This document shows positions 5,911-9,077 of a DNA stretch of 9,077 bases, one piece after another. How positions within the stretch are numbered: the stretch's first letter is position 1; each line of letters begins with the position of its first letter. The translations under genes were made by a program, and so were the position numbers. This DNA comes from Firmicutes bacterium UBA1065 (lineage in GTDB: Bacteria; Bacillota; Clostridia; Tissierellales; Sedimentibacteraceae): positions 1-9,077 of the forward strand of contig DCDC01000040.1 of NCBI GenBank assembly GCA_002316225.1, given 5' to 3'. Under the pieces are notes generated by a model, which worked only from the letters and a program-made list of their open reading frames with translations, did no database searches and was not told where the DNA came from.

Positions 5911-5962
5911 ATTAAGTAAGAAAGATTAATAAAATTTTAACAATAGTAAAAGGAGGTTAAGT

Positions 5963-8179
5963 ATGAAAAAATTTAAAAGAATCGTAGCTTTAATTCTAAT
6001 TCTGTGCCTTGTGCTAACGTTTACAGGATGCCAGAAAACAGAAACTGAAACTGCAAAACCCGAAGAAGATAAGGAAGAAGTAAAAGAAGAAGCAGCGATA
6101 TCCTTTACTCCCGGAACCTATACGGGTAAAGGTGTCGGATACGGTGGGGAGGTTGTGATTGAAGTAACATTTTCAGAAGATGCCATCACAGACATTAAAC
6201 TGGTAAGCTCAAAGGAAACTGACCATGTTGGAACACCGGCCTTTGACATATTGTTTGAAGATATAAAGACTCATACGTCAACCGGTGTCGATGTGGTATC
6301 AGGTGCTACTTTGACAAGCAATGCTGTTTTACGTGCAGTAGAAGATGCTGCCGCTCAAGCAGGTTGTGACAAAAACCTTCTTCGTGCTGGTAAAATTCCA
6401 TATGAATTGAAACCCGGAGAAAAAATTGTTGATACTTTTGATGTTGTTGTTGTCGGTGCAGGCGGTGCAGGAGTTACTGCAGCAGCAGCGGCTGCCCAAA
6501 ACGGTGCTACAGTTTGTATAATTGAAAAGGAAGCTGAAGCCGGAGGAAATACCCTTGTATCAGGTTGTTCATTCCAGGCTGTTTTAGACTGTTTAGTTTG
6601 GGATCCAAAAGACCCGGATGCAACTACAGGTGTATATGAATATACAGGAGAAACTTACAATAAGGCTAAATCAGACAAAGGCCGTCTGGATACCTTGCGT
6701 ACGATTCTGAACTGGAGTGAAGAGCCCTTCAATGAAAAAGTGGAAGATCCTGCTGCCATTAAGTCCGTAGATGACTATGATTTGCCAAACCGTGGAGTTC
6801 ATCCCGAATATCTGGAAACTTTGAGAACTTTGAAACAACAAATAAGAGCTTACTTAGACTGGGCTGAACCCAAGCTGAAAGCCGGAGCAAAAGAAACCGA
6901 TTTAACCTTGTTCAGTACCGTAGAATTACATATTTTCCAGACCTACTACGGAGGACTAAGATTAAATAACGATAAAACAAAATGGATATACAGTGATTAT
7001 GATTTAGTACATCAATTATGTACAGAAATACTTCCGACAAAAGAATGGTTGATGGATCAAGGTTCCTTATTCCAGAATGAATCTTCCACAGGAACTTTAA
7101 TAGGCTGCTTATGGCAGAGAATTAATCGCTTTATAGGCGGTAAGGTAAACGGAGAACAAATTGACGGCAAATGGGGAGCATACTTTGCAGTTCCATTAAA
7201 CACTGTACTGAGTGCAAATAATAAGAATACAATTATGTACAGGACAAAGGCAACCGAGCTGATTACTGATGGAAATGGCAGAGTAACCGGTGTTAAGGCT
7301 GTAAAATATGACGGAACTGAAGTTGAAATAACCGCTACTAAGGGTGTAATCCTGGCGACAGGCGGTTATGCATACAACAGAGAGATGGTTATCGAAACCA
7401 ACGACTACTGGGATAAAGATGATTTGAGCCCGGACATTTTATCTACAAACCGTCCTTTAGCCATGGGCGAAGGAATTATAATGGCACAAAAGGTTGGAGC
7501 TGCAACAAAAGGCATGGAGTTCACGCAGTTAATGCCTTTAGGCTGGGTTGATACAGGCCACTTGGCCGGCGGTACAGGTGAGAACGTAATCTATATCAGT
7601 CCTGCCGGAACTCCTAATGCAGGAAAGAGATATGTTGATGAAAGTGCCGAGCGTGATGTTTTGTGCCAGGGTGCCTTTGACTTTGGCGGTGAAAAAGGTT
7701 TGTTCGTAGAAATATCCAATGCAGGAAACAGGACCAAGGAAAACAATGTGGAAGGCAGGCTGTACATTTGTACCCTTGAAGAAGCAGCCGAATTGTTAAA
7801 AATAGATGCAGAAACAATTAAGAACACTATAGTTGAATATGATAATGCAGTTCGCAACGATACTTTACAAGAACTGGCCGTTCCAAAATCTGCTGCAACA
7901 GCATTAATCGGAAACTACAACGAAGACGGCTCATTTAAAGAAGACGGCCTGCTGGCAGTTCGTTACCTGCGCCCGTCAACCCACCATACAATGGGCGGTT
8001 TAGTAGTTGATACTTCACGCCGTGTATTGGATAAAGACGGTAAACCTATTGAAGGCTTGTATGCTGCAGGAGAAGTTACAGCAGGATTCTTTGCAGGTAA
8101 CCGACTGGGCGGCAATGCAGTTGCAGAAATAATTGTATCCGGTAGGATCGCCGGTGAAAGTGTAACCAAGAACAACTAA
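5963..8179 (+). CDS. Extracytoplasmic FMN/FAD flavoprotein reductase, fumarate-reductase superfamily lipoprotein
   Basis: This 738-residue protein starts with a lipoprotein signal peptide ending TFTGC (Cys23), so it should sit on the outer membrane face. A charged linker (24-45) leads to an FMN-binding domain (about 46-135) with DVVSGATLTS; Thr116 is the expected ApbE-attached FMN site. The FAD domain follows, with GAGGAG (165-170), Glu188 and GGNT (194-197), and ends in the superfamily's GLYAAGEVT and GNRLGGNA. Catalytic residues matching fumarate reductase are Arg564 (ERD), His674 (HHTMGG) and Arg714. The fumarate-contacting His of the QxHPT box is Met524 (QLMP), and no TExxR motif precedes Arg564. 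It probably reduces an unsaturated organic acid in anaerobic respiration, acceptor unknown; urocanate, acrylate and cinnamate reductases share this layout. No apbE or electron-donor gene lies nearby. It is monocistronic. Confidence 0.9.
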   Translation: MKKFKRIVALILILCLVLTFTGCQKTETETAKPEEDKEEVKEEAAISFTPGTYTGKGVGYGGEVVIEVTFSEDAITDIKLVSSKETDHVGTPAFDILFEDIKTHTSTGVDVVSGATLTSNAVLRAVEDAAAQAGCDKNLLRAGKIPYELKPGEKIVDTFDVVVVGAGGAGVTAAAAAAQNGATVCIIEKEAEAGGNTLVSGCSFQAVLDCLVWDPKDPDATTGVYEYTGETYNKAKSDKGRLDTLRTILNWSEEPFNEKVEDPAAIKSVDDYDLPNRGVHPEYLETLRTLKQQIRAYLDWAEPKLKAGAKETDLTLFSTVELHIFQTYYGGLRLNNDKTKWIYSDYDLVHQLCTEILPTKEWLMDQGSLFQNESSTGTLIGCLWQRINRFIGGKVNGEQIDGKWGAYFAVPLNTVLSANNKNTIMYRTKATELITDGNGRVTGVKAVKYDGTEVEITATKGVILATGGYAYNREMVIETNDYWDKDDLSPDILSTNRPLAMGEGIIMAQKVGAATKGMEFTQLMPLGWVDTGHLAGGTGENVIYISPAGTPNAGKRYVDESAERDVLCQGAFDFGGEKGLFVEISNAGNRTKENNVEGRLYICTLEEAAELLKIDAETIKNTIVEYDNAVRNDTLQELAVPKSAATALIGNYNEDGSFKEDGLLAVRYLRPSTHHTMGGLVVDTSRRVLDKDGKPIEGLYAAGEVTAGFFAGNRLGGNAVAEIIVSGRIAGESVTKNN

Positions 8180-8190
8180 TTCAAACATAG

Positions 8191-8223
8191 CCAGGGGTCT
8201 GACACACGGACCTCTGGTTTTTT
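8191..8223 (+). terminator. Rho-independent terminator of the reductase gene
   Basis: CCAGGGGTC (8191-8199) pairs with GACCTCTGG (8209-8217) through nine pairs, one a G-T wobble, and is followed by six T (8218-8223). It starts 11 bases after the stop codon. Confidence 0.88.
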
Positions 8224-8242
8224 ATAATTCGGGTTTATTTTG

Positions 8243-8275
8243 AATGTTGAGGCAAAGAACACTTCAACATTTTTT
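8243..8275 (+). terminator. Possible second terminator
   Basis: AATGTTGA (8243-8250) and TCAACATT (8264-8271) form an 8-bp AT-rich stem with a 13-base loop, followed by TTTT and TTATTAT. It is weaker than the terminator just upstream and may catch read-through before the queT promoter. Confidence 0.45.
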
Positions 8276-8306
8276 ATTATAGCTTCCTTAGCATAAAAAA
8301 TGGTCC

Positions 8307-8335
8307 TTGAAAACAAAATAATTATATAATATAAT
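8307..8335 (+). promoter_or_regulatory. SigA-type promoter of queT
   Basis: TTGAAA (8307-8312), a 17-base spacer and a perfect TATAAT (8330-8335) are present. The expected start near 8342 gives a leader of about 100 bases, containing the riboswitch. Confidence 0.82.
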
Positions 8336-8364
8336 TAAACAGTTAAAACTAAATATTAATATAA

Positions 8365-8398
8365 AGTGTTTTCTTGGTACCCACTCAAAAAAACAAGG
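8365..8398 (+). promoter_or_regulatory. preQ1 riboswitch aptamer (class I-like) upstream of queT
   Basis: The segment fits the H-type pseudoknot of preQ1-I. P1 is AGTG (8365-8368) with CACT (8382-8385). In the loop, CTTG (8373-8376) pairs with CAAG (8394-8397) to form P2, and an A-rich strand (8387-8393) lies between P1 and P2. C8381 sits where the ligand-pairing cytosine of class I falls. The tail AAACAAGG closely resembles the ACAAAACAAGG tail of the T. tengcongensis aptamer. P1 is only four pairs, shorter than usual, and preQ1 classes II and III also occur upstream of queT, so the class is less certain than the ligand. Confidence 0.72.
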
Positions 8399-8408
8399 TT
8401 TTTTGGTG

Positions 8409-8441
8409 ACTCCGAGAATTATATTCGAAAGGAGTTTTTTT
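8409..8441 (+). promoter_or_regulatory. Expression platform: hairpin that buries the queT ribosome site
   Basis: ACTCC (8409-8413) pairs with GGAGT (8431-8435), with an inner GAAT/ATTC stem (8416-8419, 8423-8426), followed by seven T (8435-8441). The 3' arm is part of the ribosome site AAAGGAG (8428-8434). The hairpin can therefore act as a terminator, a ribosome-site sequester, or both. A competing hairpin, CAAAAAA (8386-8392) with TTTTTTG (8399-8405), would destroy the aptamer. Confidence 0.65.
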
Positions 8442-8442
8442 A

Positions 8443-8946
8443 ATGAAGAAAAATAACATGTATATAACACGTACGGCTCTAATCGCGGCAGTATATGCCG
8501 CTTTGACCTATGCCTTTGCATGGATGAGCTATGAACAGGTACAATTCAGAATATCAGAAATATTGGTCCTGTTTGCATTTATAGAGCCAAAGTACGGTCC
8601 CGGCCTGGTTATAGGGTGTATATTGGCTAACCTTGCAAGCCCCCTGGGGATAATTGATGTTGCGGCAGGTTCCTTTGCAACATTTTTAGCCATTATGTTC
8701 ATAACAAAGGTGCGAAAGCTTTTGGGCAAAAATAAAAAAGCCCTAATAATTGCAAGCCTGGGCCCGGTTTTTTCAAATGCTATATTGGTAGGAGGAGAAT
8801 TAACCTATCTGTTTAACACTCCCTTTTTATTGAATGCATTTTATGTAGGGATAGGGGAGATAACCGTAGTTACACTTATAGGCACGATTGTTGTTAATAG
8901 AATAATAAAAAATGACAGCCTTATTGAGAGGCTATCATTTAAATGA
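8443..8946 (+). CDS. queT: QueT family queuosine-precursor transporter (ECF S component)
   Basis: This 167-residue integral membrane protein has five to six hydrophobic segments (about 11-29, 38-48, 53-66, 74-90, 100-117, 131-150). Family features are VQFRISEIL (33-41), GCILANLASPLGIIDV (58-73), GPVFSNAILVGGEL (107-120) and a final VGIGEI (135-140). QueT proteins are substrate-binding subunits of energy-coupling-factor transporters. They take up precursors of the tRNA base queuosine, powered by a shared EcfA/A'/T module that is not encoded here. The start is ATG 8443, eight bases after AAAGGAG. The preQ1-type riboswitch upstream fits feedback control by the imported compound. Length is normal. 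The last codons coincide with a hairpin that reads as a minus-strand terminator. No queuosine synthesis gene is visible nearby, consistent with salvage from outside. Confidence 0.93.
   Translation: MKKNNMYITRTALIAAVYAALTYAFAWMSYEQVQFRISEILVLFAFIEPKYGPGLVIGCILANLASPLGIIDVAAGSFATFLAIMFITKVRKLLGKNKKALIIASLGPVFSNAILVGGELTYLFNTPFLLNAFYVGIGEITVVTLIGTIVVNRIIKNDSLIERLSFK
8901..8939 (-). terminator. Minus-strand terminator overlapping the 3' end of queT
   Basis: AATGA-C-AGCCT (8911-8921) pairs with AGGCT-A-TCATT (8929-8939) through ten pairs with one mismatch, and the loop is seven bases. On the + strand the downstream T tract is poor. On the minus strand the hairpin runs into TTTTTTATTATT, a typical terminator tail. 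It could stop a convergent transcript entering from beyond the window, or work weakly in both directions. Confidence 0.5.
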
Positions 8947-8960
8947 CACAAGTATAACAT

Positions 8961-9021
8961 GTCACTCTGAGGAATATAGCCCGAAAAATCTCATAGGATC
9001 CTTCGCTTCGCTCAGGATGAC
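8961..9021. repeat. 61-bp dispersed palindromic repeat, copy 2 (inverted relative to copy 1)
   Basis: Compared with the reverse complement of 5608-5668, this copy has the same length and matches at about 50 of 61 positions. The right arm (CCTTCGCTTCGCTCAGGATGAC part, 9000-9021) is intact. Nearly all changes fall in the left half, where GGGCTTTAGCCC has become GGAATATAGCCC, so pairing is partly lost. It starts 14 bases after queT. Confidence 0.8.
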
Positions 9022-9030
9022 AGTTGGCAT

Positions 9031-9067
9031 GTCATTCTGAGGGCTTTAGCCCGAAGAATCTCATGAG
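9031..9067. repeat. Palindromic repeat, copy 3 (partial)
   Basis: This left half-element has GTCATTCTGAG, an intact GGGCTTTAGCCC hairpin and GAAGAATCTCA, in the same orientation as copy 2 and nine bases after it. Both are preceded by CAT. After 9067 the sequence (CTCACATAGT) no longer follows the element, so the copy is truncated or interrupted before the window ends. Confidence 0.7.
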
Positions 9068-9077
9068 CTCACATAGT

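Larger units (their letters stand above)
5542..5962. other. Non-coding, repeat-rich region between rpsI and the reductase gene
   Basis: I see no convincing gene in these 421 bases. They hold the rpsI terminator, a 61-bp palindromic repeat, a second copy of the terminator hairpin, TTCCGGGT repeated at 5767 and 5800, a weak AATAAG/CTTATT hairpin (5793-5817), repeated CTTTGTCAA words near 5707 and 5823, a 14-bp perfect palindrome at 5840-5853, and finally the promoter and ribosome site of the reductase. An open frame at 5677-5919 runs through the hairpin copy, has no ribosome site and encodes low-complexity sequence. Confidence 0.75.

Noticed and set aside
5677..5919. Open frame of 80 codons between rpsI and the reductase gene
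   Set aside because: It has no ribosome site, runs through a duplicated terminator hairpin and an operator-like palindrome, and ends in low-complexity Ile/Tyr/Lys sequence overlapping a good promoter.
5963..8179. Naming the flavoprotein a true fumarate reductase
   Set aside because: The superfamily match is clear, but the His of QxHPT is Met524 and TExxR is missing, so the substrate label is not supported.
8953..9077. Repeats at the window end as a CRISPR array
   Set aside because: The copies are divergent and palindromic, have no uniform spacers, and recur singly elsewhere in reverse orientation.

Overview
The window looks like a piece of chromosome from a low-GC Gram-positive anaerobe, most likely a clostridial-type Firmicute. 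The grounds are AT-rich DNA, strong AGGAGG ribosome sites, TTG start use, firmicute-style promoters and terminators, a preQ1-type riboswitch before queT, an FMN-binding lipoprotein reductase, and a dispersed GTCATYCTGAG palindromic repeat. No species can be named from the sequence alone. All supported genes lie on the + strand.

Bases 1-4466 form a secretion locus built around a SipW-like (ER/archaeal-type) signal peptidase. It contains the 3' part of a TasA/camelysin-like exported protein, a short exported protein with an acidic tail, a 419-residue signal peptidase with an unusual polytopic N-terminal half, an overlapping two-helix membrane protein resembling DUF5305, and a second full-length exported protein. 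Two genes carry an intact YAYWTD signal-peptide box. The first and last share a TTG(N/D)F start-of-domain motif and a DQFNxG end motif, so they look like paralogous substrates. By analogy with tapA-sipW-tasA, the peptidase would mature co-encoded fibre or surface proteins, with the DUF5305 protein as an unassigned partner. The block ends at a 15-bp-stem terminator.

Bases 4579-5584 are a housekeeping unit: a near-consensus promoter, a structured leader, rplM (L13), rpsI (S9) and a GAAA-loop terminator. The next ~380 bases are non-coding. They hold a 61-bp palindromic repeat, a second copy of the rpsI terminator hairpin, a 14-bp perfect palindrome and a good promoter.

Bases 5963-8179 encode a 738-residue lipoprotein combining a covalent-FMN domain with a fumarate-reductase-type FAD domain. 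It keeps the catalytic Arg, His and Arg of the superfamily, but the fumarate-binding His is Met and the TExxR motif is missing. Its electron acceptor is therefore probably not fumarate. It stands alone, with its own promoter and terminators.

Bases 8307-8946 are a riboswitch-controlled queT gene (queuosine-precursor uptake). The gene's 3' end overlaps a hairpin that reads as a terminator for minus-strand transcription. The window closes with two more copies of the palindromic repeat, in the opposite orientation to the first.
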